Assembly: GCA_035556075.1 (NCBI GenBank)
Contig: DATMFQ010000006.1
Span: 1 to 64,000, forward strand
Direction: 5' to 3'
Origin: 73-13 sp035556075
GTDB taxonomy: Bacteria; Actinomycetota; Actinomycetes; Actinomycetales; Microbacteriaceae
Length of the DNA stretch: 64,000 nt
Shown: one piece after another, positions 33,645 through 42,415 of the stretch
How positions within the stretch are numbered: the stretch's first letter is position 1
Layout: each line of letters starts with the position of its first letter
Notes under the pieces: model-generated
What the model was told of the DNA's origin: nothing
The model's database searches: none
The model's input: the letters and a program-made list of their open reading frames with translations, nothing else
Translations under genes and position numbers: made by a program

Positions 33645-34858
33645 CGGCGGTCCGGCAGCGCCACGTGCTTGATCCGCGCGGCTGGCCGTGGTGGCTCCAG
33701 GTGCTCATGATCTACCTCGCCTCGCGGGTGGTGTCGACGGCGATCCTGTTGTGGTTCGCCACGCACCAGGGGCCGAACGCGTGGACGGGGGCCGCACCCG
33801 CCTATCAGGATTTCGCGATGCTGTGGGATGCCCACTGGTACCGCATCATCGCGGCCGTCGGCTACCCGAGCGAGCTGCCGATCACCGACACCGGGCACGT
33901 CGGGGAGAGCGCGTGGGCCTTCATGCCGCTGTACCCGTGGCTGGTCGAGGGGATCGCGCTCGTGACCTGGCAGCCCTACGAGGTCGTCGCGATCGCCGTC
34001 TCGGTGCTCGCCGGCCTTGGCGCCGCGCTGCTCGCCCACCGGATGTATCTCGCGGCGGGCCTCCGCCACGGCCAGGCGCTCGGCGGGGTCGCCCTGCTCG
34101 TCTTCGGGCCGGTGTCGCCGCTGTTCCAGCTCGGCTACGCCGAGGCACTCCACCTGTTCCTGCTGACCGCGGCGCTGTTGCTCCTGCTGCGGCGCCGGTA
34201 TCTCGCGCTGCTGCCGTTGGTCGTCCTCATGGCGTTCACTCGGCCGAGTGCGCTGCCGTTCGCCCTGGCGCTCGGCATTCTGCTCGTCATCCGCGTGGTC
34301 CGCGCGAGGCGGGGCGTCGAGGCGCTGCCGCGCTCCGAGGTCCTCGCCATCGTGCTCGCCGGGGCGGTCAGCGTCGTCGCGGGATTCGCGTGGCTCCTCA
34401 TCGCGTGGGCGGTGACCGGCAGCCCAAGTGCCTACCTCGACACCGAGAATGCGTGGCGATCGGCGTATCTCGGACCGGAGCCGCTGCTGCCACTGACCGG
34501 CTGGCTGCGTGGGGCGACGTGGTGGGCGGAGTGGAGCGGAGTCCCGGGATGGCTCGGTCTCCTCGTCCTCGCGGCGGTGGTGGTCCTGGTCACCGCGGCG
34601 TTCGCGACCCCATGGGCGCGGCGGCTCGGCACGGTGCTGCGGGTGTGGGTCGCCGCGTGGCTGCTGTATCTCCTCGCCGTGTTCTTCCCGCAGTCGAGCA
34701 CCTGGCGACTCCTGCTCCCGGCGTATCCGGCTGGCGCAGCGCTCGCGGTCGGGCCGCGCTGGGTGCTGTGTCTCGCGCTCGTAGGCGGCGTCGCGGCCCA
34801 GTGGTGGTGGGTCGATGGGATGTGGGCGGTGGGCGGCTACGACTGGTCGCCGCCGTAG
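33641..34858 (+). CDS. Multi-pass membrane protein, GT-C/mannosyltransferase-like (PIG-V-like)
   Basis: 405 residues with roughly eleven hydrophobic segments. The first extracytoplasmic loop carries LWDAHWYRIIAAVGYP, an Asp-rich motif in the position of the GT-C catalytic loop, followed by WAFMPLYPWLVEG, features shared with PIG-V-type mannosyltransferases. GTG 33641 overlaps the dapE stop (GTGA), so it is probably translated with dapE, although no functional tie is known. It could glycosylate lipids or proteins at the membrane; the acceptor is unknown. Confidence 0.7.
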   Translation: MTAVRQRHVLDPRGWPWWLQVLMIYLASRVVSTAILLWFATHQGPNAWTGAAPAYQDFAMLWDAHWYRIIAAVGYPSELPITDTGHVGESAWAFMPLYPWLVEGIALVTWQPYEVVAIAVSVLAGLGAALLAHRMYLAAGLRHGQALGGVALLVFGPVSPLFQLGYAEALHLFLLTAALLLLLRRRYLALLPLVVLMAFTRPSALPFALALGILLVIRVVRARRGVEALPRSEVLAIVLAGAVSVVAGFAWLLIAWAVTGSPSAYLDTENAWRSAYLGPEPLLPLTGWLRGATWWAEWSGVPGWLGLLVLAAVVVLVTAAFATPWARRLGTVLRVWVAAWLLYLLAVFFPQSSTWRLLLPAYPAGAALAVGPRWVLCLALVGGVAAQWWWVDGMWAVGGYDWSPP

Positions 34859-34944
34859 GCAACGCCACGCCGCGTCGGGGGACCTCATGGTGTGTGCCGA
34901 AGACAAATTTCCGATGAACGGCACGTCGTCCGGGGTCATCGGAT

Positions 34945-34973
34945 TTCCGCGGCCCGCATTCATGCGGGATAAT
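34945..34973 (+). promoter_or_regulatory. Promoter of the DUF3117 gene with a short palindrome at the -10
   Basis: GATAAT (34968-34973) is the best canonical -10 in the window, with TTCCGC at 34945-34950 as a weak -35. A palindrome CCCGCATTCATGCGGG (34953-34968) fills the spacer and touches the -10; it also contains one copy of the abundant CGCATTC 7-mer. Confidence 0.5.
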
Positions 34974-35015
34974 GGGTGCACGGCGCGGTGCGTCGTGTGT
35001 GGATGGGAGACACCT

Positions 35016-35186
35016 ATGGCGGCGATGAAGCCCCGTACCGGAGATGGCCCGATGGAAGCCGTGAAGGAAGGGCGACTCATCATCGTTCGGGTCCCCCTCG
35101 AGGGTGGCGGACGCCTCGTGGTGTCGGTGAGCCCCGACGAGGCCAAGGAGTTGCACGGCGTGCTCGGCGCCGTCGTGAGCGCCTGA
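35016..35186 (+). CDS. DUF3117-domain protein
   Basis: 56 residues, MAAMKPRTGDGPMEAVKEGR followed by LIIVRVPLEGGGRLVVSVSPDEAKEL: essentially the whole DUF3117 family, restricted to actinobacteria and very conserved. Function unknown. ATG 35016 is preceded by GGGAGA, and the promoter upstream gives a leader of about 35 bases, an exception to the leaderless habit in this window. The upstream longer frame is not coding. Confidence 0.9.
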   Translation: MAAMKPRTGDGPMEAVKEGRLIIVRVPLEGGGRLVVSVSPDEAKELHGVLGAVVSA

Positions 35187-35261
35187 CGACACCGTCACTG
35201 CCGCTCGCGGTAGCGCTCGCTGCGATGCGAGGAATGCGTGACTCGCGCGAGAACCGCGTGC

Positions 35262-35891
35262 CTAGCGCCGTCGAGTCAGCAGCAGCAGCCCATCGCCGAT
35301 CGGGCTGAGTGCGCTGACGACGGCCTCGGAGTCGAGCGTGGTCTCGAGCAGCGAGCGGAATTCGATGGTCGTCTCGTCCCGTGCCGTCGGGTCGGCGACG
35401 CGGCCGCGCCAGAGCGCGCGGACGACCGCGACCGTGCCACCGGGCCGGGCGACGCGCAGCGCGTGCTCGACGTTCTCGAGCACCGCCCGCGGGTCGGCGT
35501 CGACGAGCACGAGGTCGTAGGAGCCGTCATTCATCCGCGGCAGCACCTCCGTGGCCCGGCCCGTGATGAAGCGCGTCCGCGTCGCCGGCACCCCGGCCGC
35601 GACGAACGCCTCCTTGGCGACCTGCTGGTGCTCCGCCTCGATGTCGATCGTGGTGAGCTGGGCCTCCGCAGCGCCGCTCAGCAGCCACAGCGAGGCGACC
35701 CCGCATCCGGTGCCGATCTCGAGGATCTGCCGCGCGTCGATCGCGGCGGCGAGCTGCGCGAGCTGGGCGCCGGTCGCCGGGGAAACGGGCTCGACCCCGG
35801 CCTCGAGCGAGTGCCGCCGAGCGCGCACGATCTCCTGCCGCTCGGTCACGGTGTCCTCGGCGTACTTCCACGCCGCATATGCGTCGGTCAC
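35262..35891 (-). CDS. O-methyltransferase family protein
   Basis: 209 residues of the family-3 (catechol-like) SAM-dependent O-methyltransferases. Motif I is ILEIGTGCGVASLWLL, then TTIDIEAEHQQVAKEAF, and the metal-binding-like block YDLVLVDADPRAVLENVEHALRV. The N-terminal PVSPATGAQLAQLAA is the usual family entry. Substrate unknown. GTG 35889-35891 is preceded by GGAGG. This gene next to tatB and near mrp is a common actinobacterial arrangement. Confidence 0.88.
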   Translation of the reverse strand: MTDAYAAWKYAEDTVTERQEIVRARRHSLEAGVEPVSPATGAQLAQLAAAIDARQILEIGTGCGVASLWLLSGAAEAQLTTIDIEAEHQQVAKEAFVAAGVPATRTRFITGRATEVLPRMNDGSYDLVLVDADPRAVLENVEHALRVARPGGTVAVVRALWRGRVADPTARDETTIEFRSLLETTLDSEAVVSALSPIGDGLLLLTRRR

Positions 35892-35949
35892 TGATCCTCC
35901 GCGTCACAGCGTACGGCCCCGCGCCGGGCTCGGCGGCTATCCTGGCCGG

Positions 35950-36348
35950 GTGTCCTTCGGACTGACCTTCGAGAAGCTCATCATCATCGGGATTATCGCC
36001 CTGGTGCTGATCGGGCCCGAGCGGTTGCCGCGGTATGCGGAGCAGCTCGGGGGGTGGGCGAGGCAGCTGCGGGAGTTCATCGGTGGGGCGCAGACGCGAT
36101 TGCGTGACGAGGTCGGCCCGGAGTTCGACGAGATCGACTGGAAGCAGCTTGATCCGCGACACTATGACCCGCGACGGATCATCCGGGAGGCGTTGCGGGA
36201 GCCGGTCGCGGAGTCCGCGACCGGGGCGGCGGGGGTGTCGAGCGCGGTGGCACCGGGCACCGCGCCTGCCCGGGAGTCGGCGTACGCGCAGCGGCAGCGG
36301 ATGCTGCGCGAGGGGCGGCCAGCGCCATTCGACGACGAGGCGACATGA
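35950..36348 (+). CDS. tatB: Sec-independent protein translocase subunit TatB
   Basis: 132 residues. A single N-terminal membrane helix with the Glu-hinge-Gly-Pro pattern (LTFEKLIIIGIIALVLIGPERLP) is followed by the amphipathic helix RYAEQLGGWARQLREF. The length and the DEVGPEFDEIDWKQLDPRHYDPRR segment match actinobacterial TatB rather than TatA. GTG 35950 follows TATCCT (35938-35943) by six bases. TatA and TatC are not in the window. Confidence 0.85.
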   Translation: MSFGLTFEKLIIIGIIALVLIGPERLPRYAEQLGGWARQLREFIGGAQTRLRDEVGPEFDEIDWKQLDPRHYDPRRIIREALREPVAESATGAAGVSSAVAPGTAPARESAYAQRQRMLREGRPAPFDDEAT

Positions 36349-36385
36349 GCCCTGACCCGGTGACGTCGGATGACCGGACCGCCGA

Positions 36386-36412
36386 GTGAAACTTTTTCAC
36401 GGCCAGTAGGGT
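36386..36412 (+). promoter_or_regulatory. Promoter and operator candidate upstream of the symporter gene
   Basis: TAGGGT (36407-36412) ends seven bases before ATG 36420. Just upstream, GTGAAACTTTTTCAC (36386-36400) has 6-base arms GTGAAA/TTTCAC around CTT and covers the -35 position. It is a candidate site for a local sugar-type repressor, not identified here. Confidence 0.5.
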
Positions 36413-36419
36413 GGTGGGC

Positions 36420-37823
36420 ATGCCGCGTCACGATGGGGTGCGATTGCCATTCGGCGTCCTCGCGAGATTCTCGATCGGCTCGATCGGTACCGGCGGCTTC
36501 GGCACGCTGCCGGGGCTCGTCCTCGTCTATTACCTGACGGACGCGCTCGGGGTGGCCGCGCTGCTCGCGGGCCTTGTCGTCACCCTCGCCAAGGTGTGGG
36601 ACATCATCATCGACCCGGTCATTGGCGCGATGACCGACCGGGAGCACACTCGCACGGGCGGACGCAGTCGGCTCATGCTCCTCGGCGGTCTGAGCATCCC
36701 GGTCCTGTTCCTCCTCACCTTCGCGGTGCCGCCGGGTGCCGGACCGCTGGTGTCGGTCATCTGGGTGGGCATGGCATTCATCGGGGCCGCGACCGCGTTC
36801 AGCCTCTTTCAGGTGCCATACATCGAGCTTCCCGCGGAGCTGACCGGGGGCTATCACGAGCGGACCCGGCTGCTCACTGCGCGGGTGATCGTCCTCTCGG
36901 TCGCCATCCTGCTCTTCGGGGCGGGTGGACCGGCGCTCCGCGGCCTCGGCGGTGACGATGCGCATCTCGGCTACTTGCTCATGGGGCTCGTGGCCGGTGT
37001 CGTGCTCGGTGGCGGCTTCGTCGTCGCCTCGACCGTCGGCACGAAGCGGCACCTCGGCTTCGCCCGGAGTCGCCCGATCGCCGCGGAGCCGGTGCGGCGC
37101 GGCCTGCTCGAGCACTACCGGGCCGCGCTGCGGGTCTTCCGCGAGAGCCGTGCGTTCCGCATTCTTGTCCTCGCATTCGGCCTCCAGGCGCTCGCGACCG
37201 GGACGATGCTCGCCTGTGCGCAGTATGTCGCGACCTACCTGCTGCGTGACGAGGACGCCGTCACCTTCCTCTTCCTCGCCATGATCGCGCCCGCGATCGT
37301 GTGCACGCCGCTGTGGGCGTGGGTGGCGCGTCGGGTCGGCAAGCGGCGCGGGTTCGCGATCGCGACGGTCATCTTCACCATCGCGGCCGTCGCGCAGCTT
37401 GGCATCATCTGGGCGCCCGGCGCCTGGGTGTACGTGGCGGCTGCCCTCGCCGGCGCCGCCTACTCGGGCCTCCAGGCGCTGCCCATGGCGATGCTCCCGG
37501 ACGTCATCGCCGTCGACGCGCGGGAAGGTCGGAACCGCGGCGGCGCATTCGCCGGGGCGTGGACCGCGGTCGAGACGCTCGCGATGACGCTCGGCACGAC
37601 GCTGCTGACCATCGTGCTCGCCTCGACCGGCTACCTCGAGTCGACGGCAGCCGTGGTCGTCGAGCAGCCGCCGGCCGCGGTGCTCGGCATCGCCCTCACC
37701 TTCGCGCTCGCGCCGGCCGCCCTCGCCGCGCTGAGCCTGCTCGCCATCCGGCGCTACCCGCTGCGGCAGGAGGACGTCGAGGCCGTGACGACGGGCGCCC
37801 CCGCACCGGAGGTCGTCGCGTGA
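36420..37823 (+). CDS. MFS sugar:cation symporter (GPH family)
   Basis: 467 residues with about twelve membrane helices. The start RFSIGSIGTGGFGTLPGLVL and the loop KVWDIIIDPVIGAMTDRE, with its paired Asp, are hallmarks of the glycoside-pentoside-hexuronide:cation symporters; the substrate is not clear from sequence. ATG 36420 is chosen because TAGGGT ends seven bases upstream. The stop overlaps the GTG of the decarboxylase gene by 4 bases, so the two are one operon; transport of an amino acid or amine rather than a sugar is then conceivable. Confidence 0.85.
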   Translation: MPRHDGVRLPFGVLARFSIGSIGTGGFGTLPGLVLVYYLTDALGVAALLAGLVVTLAKVWDIIIDPVIGAMTDREHTRTGGRSRLMLLGGLSIPVLFLLTFAVPPGAGPLVSVIWVGMAFIGAATAFSLFQVPYIELPAELTGGYHERTRLLTARVIVLSVAILLFGAGGPALRGLGGDDAHLGYLLMGLVAGVVLGGGFVVASTVGTKRHLGFARSRPIAAEPVRRGLLEHYRAALRVFRESRAFRILVLAFGLQALATGTMLACAQYVATYLLRDEDAVTFLFLAMIAPAIVCTPLWAWVARRVGKRRGFAIATVIFTIAAVAQLGIIWAPGAWVYVAAALAGAAYSGLQALPMAMLPDVIAVDAREGRNRGGAFAGAWTAVETLAMTLGTTLLTIVLASTGYLESTAAVVVEQPPAAVLGIALTFALAPAALAALSLLAIRRYPLRQEDVEAVTTGAPAPEVVA

Positions 37824-39307
37824 GTGCGCTGCGGCAGGACCCGGAGGCGATCCTCGACCGGCTGCGTGCCCTCCGCGGTTCGGACGCCCCGACGCACGGC
37901 GGACGCGTCCTCTCCTATGTGTACGACCCCGATGACGAGCGCCTCGACGCGCTGGCCGGGGAGGCGATCCGCCTCATGCAGCCGGTCAACTGGCTTGACC
38001 CGCTGGCCTTCCCCTCGACCGCGGCGATCGAGCGCGAGACCATCGCCTTCGTCCGGGACCTCGTCCACGGGGATGGGGAAGTCGTCGGCTCGCTGACGAG
38101 CGGCGGGACCGAGTCGTGCCTGCTCGCCGTGCTGGCGGCGCGGGAGTCGTGGCGTGCGGCGCACTCGGGCGATGGCGCCCGGCCGCGGCTGCTCGCGCCG
38201 GTCAGCGTGCATGCCGCATTCCACAAGGCGGCCGGGTATTTCGGACTCGAGCTCGATCTCGTTGCCGTCGATGCGGACGGGGTCGTCGATCTGGATGAAT
38301 GGGGTGCTCGCCTCAGTCCCAACGTCGCCCTCGCCGTCGCCTCCGCCCCGGCCTACCCGCACGCGACCCTTGACCCTGTGGCAGCGCTCGCGTCGCGGGC
38401 GGCCGCCGCGGGGGTGCCGCTCCACGTCGATGCCTGCGTCGGCGGCATGGCGCTGCCCTTCTGGCCGGGGCTGCCGGCGTGGGACTTCCGGGTGCCCGGG
38501 GTCACGAGCATGAGCATCGACCTGCACAAGTTCGGCTATGCGCCGAAGGGTGTCTCCGTCGTGCTGCATCGGGGGCGGGACCGGCACCGCCGACAGTTCT
38601 TTGCTACCCGGGCCTGGCCGGGCTATCCCGTCGTCAACCCGACGCTGCTCGGCAGCCGCAGCGCCGCCGCGGCTGCCGCGGGCTGGGCGCTGATCCAGGC
38701 ACTTGGTGTCGACGGCTACCGGGACCGTGCCGACGCGGCCCGGCGGGCGACGGACGCACTCGTCGCCGCGGCGCGTCGCCTCCCGGGGCTCCGGGTCGTC
38801 GGCGAACCGGTCGGCCCGATGTTTGCGGTTGCCGCCGATCCCGAGGTGCCGGCCGCCGAGCGGATCGACCCGCACCACTGGGCGGACGCGGTGGCTCGCC
38901 GTGGCTTCGTCGTCCAGCCGCAGCCCGGACTGCAGGAGCCGGGTCGCGAGCCCCTGCCACGCACGACCCACCTGACGGTCACCCCCGTCACCGAGCGGGT
39001 GCTCGACGAGCTCGTGCCCGCATTCCTCGCGGCGGCGGACGAGGTGCGGGGGCGGCCCGCGGTTGACGGCGAGGCGCTGCTCGCGGCCGTGGCGGCCGCG
39101 GGACCTGCTGGTGCCGCAGACGCGCTCGCGGGGCGCGCCCCGATCGACTCGGCGACTGCCGCGGGGCTGCTGCACGCATTCGGCATCGACCCACACGCTG
39201 GCCTTCCCGCCGACAGCGCGCCGCTCCTCGCCGCCGTCGAGGCGCTGCCTCCCCGCGTCGCCGAGCGCATCCTCATCGAGCTGCTCGGCCGCGTCGCCGA
39301 GCCCTGA
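37820..39307 (+). CDS. PLP-dependent group II decarboxylase / sphingosine-phosphate-lyase-like protein
   Basis: 495 residues. The fold-type I core shows VGSLTSGGTESCLLAVLAARE, VHAAFHKAAGYFGLEL, PLHVDACVGGMALPFW (Asp) and the cofactor lysine in SMSIDLHKFGYAPKGVSVV. This is the pattern of glutamate/aspartate-type decarboxylases and sphingosine-phosphate lyase. About 80 residues beyond the core (from RGRPAVDGEALLAAVAAAG) form an Ala-rich C-terminal extension. GTG 37820 overlaps the symporter stop, which ties the enzyme to that transporter. The substrate is unknown. Confidence 0.83.
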   Translation: MSALRQDPEAILDRLRALRGSDAPTHGGRVLSYVYDPDDERLDALAGEAIRLMQPVNWLDPLAFPSTAAIERETIAFVRDLVHGDGEVVGSLTSGGTESCLLAVLAARESWRAAHSGDGARPRLLAPVSVHAAFHKAAGYFGLELDLVAVDADGVVDLDEWGARLSPNVALAVASAPAYPHATLDPVAALASRAAAAGVPLHVDACVGGMALPFWPGLPAWDFRVPGVTSMSIDLHKFGYAPKGVSVVLHRGRDRHRRQFFATRAWPGYPVVNPTLLGSRSAAAAAAGWALIQALGVDGYRDRADAARRATDALVAAARRLPGLRVVGEPVGPMFAVAADPEVPAAERIDPHHWADAVARRGFVVQPQPGLQEPGREPLPRTTHLTVTPVTERVLDELVPAFLAAADEVRGRPAVDGEALLAAVAAAGPAGAADALAGRAPIDSATAAGLLHAFGIDPHAGLPADSAPLLAAVEALPPRVAERILIELLGRVAEP

Positions 39308-39346
39308 ACGGGTATCCGCTCCCATTCACCGAGGGTGTGTCCACGT

Positions 39347-39380
39347 GCCGAGGGTGCCTGTCCGGCGGCACCGCCTCGGC
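39347..39380. terminator. Hairpin between convergent decarboxylase and mrp genes
   Basis: GCCGAGGGTGCC (39347-39358) pairs with GGCACCGCCTCGGC (39367-39380) with a one-base irregularity and an 8-base loop. No U-run is seen. It is placed between two stop codons. Confidence 0.5.
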
Positions 39381-39444
39381 GCTTCGACGCACCCTGGGCG
39401 GGGGTAGGTGGCCGGGTGGGGACCGCCCGGCCGGCCCGCGCGCC

Positions 39445-40599
39445 CTACAGCAAGGAGCGTCCGGCGCGGGAGGGCGCGCGCTGCACGAGGCGGTCCGCGA
39501 GTGCCCGGAAGGCGACCGCCGCAGGGTCCGTCGGCTCGCCGATGACGACGGGCACGCCCGAGTCGCCCCCGGCCCGCAGCGCGACCGACAGCGGGATGCT
39601 CGCGAGCAGCTCGACCTCCTGCTGCGGCGTCGACAGGCGCCGCGCGGTCTCCGCACCGCCACCGGCACCGAAGAGCTCGAGCAGCTCCCCGCCCGGCAGC
39701 GGCATCGCCGACATGGCCTCGACGACGCCCGCGATCGGCTGCCCGAGTCGTCGCGCGAGGAGACCCGCCCGCACCGCGACCTCCGCCGCGGCCGGCTGGG
39801 GCGTCGTCACGACGAGGAACTCCGCCTGGGGGACGAACTGCCCGAAGGAGATCGCGATGTCGCCCGTGCCCGGCGGGAGGTCGACGAGGAGCACATCGAG
39901 GTCGCCGAACCACACATCGGAGAGGAACTGCTCGATCGTTCGGTGCAGCAGCGGCCCCCGCCACGACACCGGCTCGGTGCCCTCGGTGAACATGCCGATC
40001 GAGATCGCGGGCACGTCGTGGCCGCGCGGCGGCATGACGAGGCCCTCGACCCGGTTGGGGCGCGCACCGGCGATGCCGAGCAGCCCCGGGATGGAGAAGC
40101 CGTGCACGTCGAGATCCATGATCCCGACCGCGAGACCGTGGCGGCGCAGCGCCACCGCGAGGTTGGCCGTCACGGTCGACTTGCCGACCCCGCCCTTGCC
40201 CGAGCCGACCGCGATGACGCGGGTGAGCGTGTTGTCCGGGCCGAAGCGGTTGTGTCGCCCGCCACGCACCCGATCGAAGAGCGCCTGCCGCTCCTCGTCG
40301 CTCATCACCCCGACCTCGACGTCGACGCCGGTGACCCCGTCGACGCTGCCGACGGCTTCCCGGACATCGCGCTCGATCCGGTCCGCCATCGGGCACCACG
40401 CGACGGTCAGCGCGAGGTCGACCTTGGCCTGCCCGCCGTCGAGTCGCGCGCTGCGCACCATCCCGAGCGCGGTGATCGGCCGTCGCAGCTCCGGGTCGAT
40501 GACCCGGCCGAGCGCCGTCAGCAGGGCCTGACTCGAATCCGCACTCGGCGACGGGCCGGAGGCCTGTGCGGCCGCGCCCGCCGCATTCGTCCCCATCAT
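39445..40599 (-). CDS. mrp: Mrp/ApbC-type P-loop ATPase, Fe-S cluster carrier family
   Basis: 384 residues. The N-terminal MIP18 (DUF59) domain (LGRVIDPELRRPITALGMV) is followed by the deviant-Walker ATPase core: VGSGKGGVGKSTVTANLA, IMDLDVHGFSIPGLLG, DLPPGTGDIAISFGQ. The CxxC that carries the cluster in other bacteria is absent; the segment reads VEAMSAMPLPGGELLELFG, as is usual in actinobacterial Mrp. ATG 40597-40599 overlaps the DUF1003 stop by 4 bases (ATGA), so it is the third gene of an MgtE-N/CBS, DUF1003, mrp chain. Confidence 0.92.
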   Translation of the reverse strand: MMGTNAAGAAAQASGPSPSADSSQALLTALGRVIDPELRRPITALGMVRSARLDGGQAKVDLALTVAWCPMADRIERDVREAVGSVDGVTGVDVEVGVMSDEERQALFDRVRGGRHNRFGPDNTLTRVIAVGSGKGGVGKSTVTANLAVALRRHGLAVGIMDLDVHGFSIPGLLGIAGARPNRVEGLVMPPRGHDVPAISIGMFTEGTEPVSWRGPLLHRTIEQFLSDVWFGDLDVLLVDLPPGTGDIAISFGQFVPQAEFLVVTTPQPAAAEVAVRAGLLARRLGQPIAGVVEAMSAMPLPGGELLELFGAGGGAETARRLSTPQQEVELLASIPLSVALRAGGDSGVPVVIGEPTDPAAVAFRALADRLVQRAPSRAGRSLL

Positions 40600-41105
40600 G
40601 GCCGTGGCGTCCCGGCGCCGTCCTCGTCACGCTCGAGGTCCGCGAGGAGCGCACGGAGCTCCTGCTTGACGAAATCCTTGGAGGCGAGCTCCTCGACGGC
40701 CAGTCGCAGTGCGACGATCTCGCGGGCGAGGTACTCGGTGTCCTCGAGGCCGCGCTCCGCCCGCTGCCGATCCTGCTCCATCGCGACGCGGTCGCGGTCG
40801 TCCTGACGGTTCTGCGCGAGGAGGATGAGGGGTGCTGCGTAGCTAGCCTGCAGCGAGAGGACGAGGGTCAAGGCGGTGAAGCCGAGCACGACCGAGTCGA
40901 AGCGCCACCAGCCGTACTGCTCCGCGACGTAGGTGTAGCCCATCCAGACGGTCACGAAGATCGTGAGGCCGAAGATGAACCACGGCGTGCCCATGCCCCG
41001 CGCGATCGCCTCCGTGAACCGGCCGAAGCGATCGCTCTCCCCCCCGGACAGTCGCACGCGCGCGCCGCGGGGCATATCCATCGCCCGTCCGCGCCGCACC
41101 GCCAT
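40596..41105 (-). CDS. DUF1003 membrane protein
   Basis: 169 residues. Two membrane helices (WFIFGLTIFVTVWMGYTY and SVVLGFTALTLVLSLQASYAAPLIL) are followed by the DUF1003 signature LLAQNRQDDRDRVAMEQD and a charged coiled-coil tail. Function unknown. ATG 41103-41105 overlaps the upstream TGA by one base (TGATG) and the downstream mrp start by 4, so translation of the three genes is coupled. Confidence 0.88.
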   Translation of the reverse strand: MAVRRGRAMDMPRGARVRLSGGESDRFGRFTEAIARGMGTPWFIFGLTIFVTVWMGYTYVAEQYGWWRFDSVVLGFTALTLVLSLQASYAAPLILLAQNRQDDRDRVAMEQDRQRAERGLEDTEYLAREIVALRLAVEELASKDFVKQELRALLADLERDEDGAGTPRP

Positions 41106-42415
41106 CAACGGCCCCCCGTCGTCGGCGACTCCGGCATGATCGGGATCGACGCGGTCGTCGGCGTGATGCTCGGGGTGTCCGCGGTGCGCCAGTCCTCCGG
41201 CAGCAGGTGGTCGAGCACGTCGTCGATCGTGACGATGCCGACGAGCCGATGTCCGCTGTCCACCACGGGGAGCGACACGAGGTTGTAGCTCGCGAGATCC
41301 CTCGCGACCTCGGCGAGGCTCGATTCGACCTGCAGTGGCTCGACACCCGGGTCGACGAGGGCGCCGAGGCGCTCGTGGGGCGGGTAGCGCAGCATGCGCT
41401 GGAAGTGCACGACCCCGAGGAACCGTCCCGTCGGGGTCTCATACGGCGGCAGCGTCACGCACACGAGCGACGCCATGGCGGGGGCGAGCTCGTGACGCCG
41501 GATGAGCGCGAGCCCCTCCGCGACGGTCGCATCCGCCGAGACGATGATCGGTTCGGGGGACATGAGGCCACCGGCGGTGTCGTAGTCGTACACGAGCAGA
41601 GCGCGGACGTCCTCCGCCTCCTCCGGCTCCATGAGCTCGAGGAGGGTCTCGCCGACCTCCGTCGGCAGGCTCGCGATGAGGTCGGCCGCGTCGTCGGGCT
41701 GCATCTCATCGAGGACCTCGGCGGCGCGCTCCTGGCCGAGTGCCGTGAGCAGCTGCGCCTGGTCGTCCTCGCCCATCTCGGCGACGAGGTCGGCCAGCCG
41801 CTCGGGGGCGAGCTGGCGGGCCACCTCGACGAGGCGCTTGTCGGGGAGGTCGAGGAGCACGGCTGCCGCGTCGGCGGGCAGCAGCTCGTTGATCTCTTCG
41901 AGCAGGTGATCGGCGGACTGGTCCTCGCCGGGCCTCGCCGCATCTTCGGTGACATCCGCCCAGGCGACGAATGCGGTGGGCCCTTTCGCGAGGCTGAACG
42001 GCGAGCCGCCGGTGCGGGGCTTCCGGACGAAGAGCTGGGTCACCTCCCACTCGCCGGTCGGCGTCTGCCCGATCGCGACATCCTCGATGAGCGCTTCGCT
42101 GCCGTCGGTGACGAGGTGCACCCGGCGGCCGACGAGCTCAGCGAGCAGCCGGACCTCGTCGGCGCGCTGCTCGAAGCGGCGGAGGTTGATGAGCCCCGTG
42201 GTGATGACCTGGCCGGCGGCGATCGAGGTGACACGGCCGATCGACAAGAAGATCCGCTTGCGGCCGGGCACCTCTGCGACGAGTCCGACGACGCGCGGGC
42301 TCGAGCGCGCACGGCGCACGACGAGCACATCGCGCACCCGGCCGACCCGGTCGCCGTTCGGGTCGAAGACGGACACACCAGCCAGGCGCGCCGCGAAGAC
42401 CCGGTTCGTGCTCAC
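41105..42415 (-). CDS. Soluble MgtE-N and CBS-domain protein
   Basis: 436 residues with no membrane helix, so not itself a magnesium channel. Order: two PRC-barrel-like repeats (SVFDPNGDRVGRVRDVLVV and LVGRRVHLVTDGSEALIEDV), an MgtE N-terminal superhelical domain (LAEMGEDDQAQLLTALGQERAAEVLDEM), then two CBS domains (IIVSADATVAEGLALIRRHE; LVSLPVVDSGHRLVGIVTIDDVLDHLLPEDW). It probably senses Mg2+ or nucleotides for the DUF1003 protein encoded next; this is inference. GTG 42413-42415 follows TAGGGT (complement of 42423-42428) at seven bases. Confidence 0.88.
   Translation of the reverse strand: MSTNRVFAARLAGVSVFDPNGDRVGRVRDVLVVRRARSSPRVVGLVAEVPGRKRIFLSIGRVTSIAAGQVITTGLINLRRFEQRADEVRLLAELVGRRVHLVTDGSEALIEDVAIGQTPTGEWEVTQLFVRKPRTGGSPFSLAKGPTAFVAWADVTEDAARPGEDQSADHLLEEINELLPADAAAVLLDLPDKRLVEVARQLAPERLADLVAEMGEDDQAQLLTALGQERAAEVLDEMQPDDAADLIASLPTEVGETLLELMEPEEAEDVRALLVYDYDTAGGLMSPEPIIVSADATVAEGLALIRRHELAPAMASLVCVTLPPYETPTGRFLGVVHFQRMLRYPPHERLGALVDPGVEPLQVESSLAEVARDLASYNLVSLPVVDSGHRLVGIVTIDDVLDHLLPEDWRTADTPSITPTTASIPIMPESPTTGGR

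Noticed and set aside
39445..40599. Loss of the Mrp CxxC motif as an unusual feature.
   Set aside because: Actinobacterial Mrp proteins commonly lack it, as far as I know, so it is not specific to this genome.
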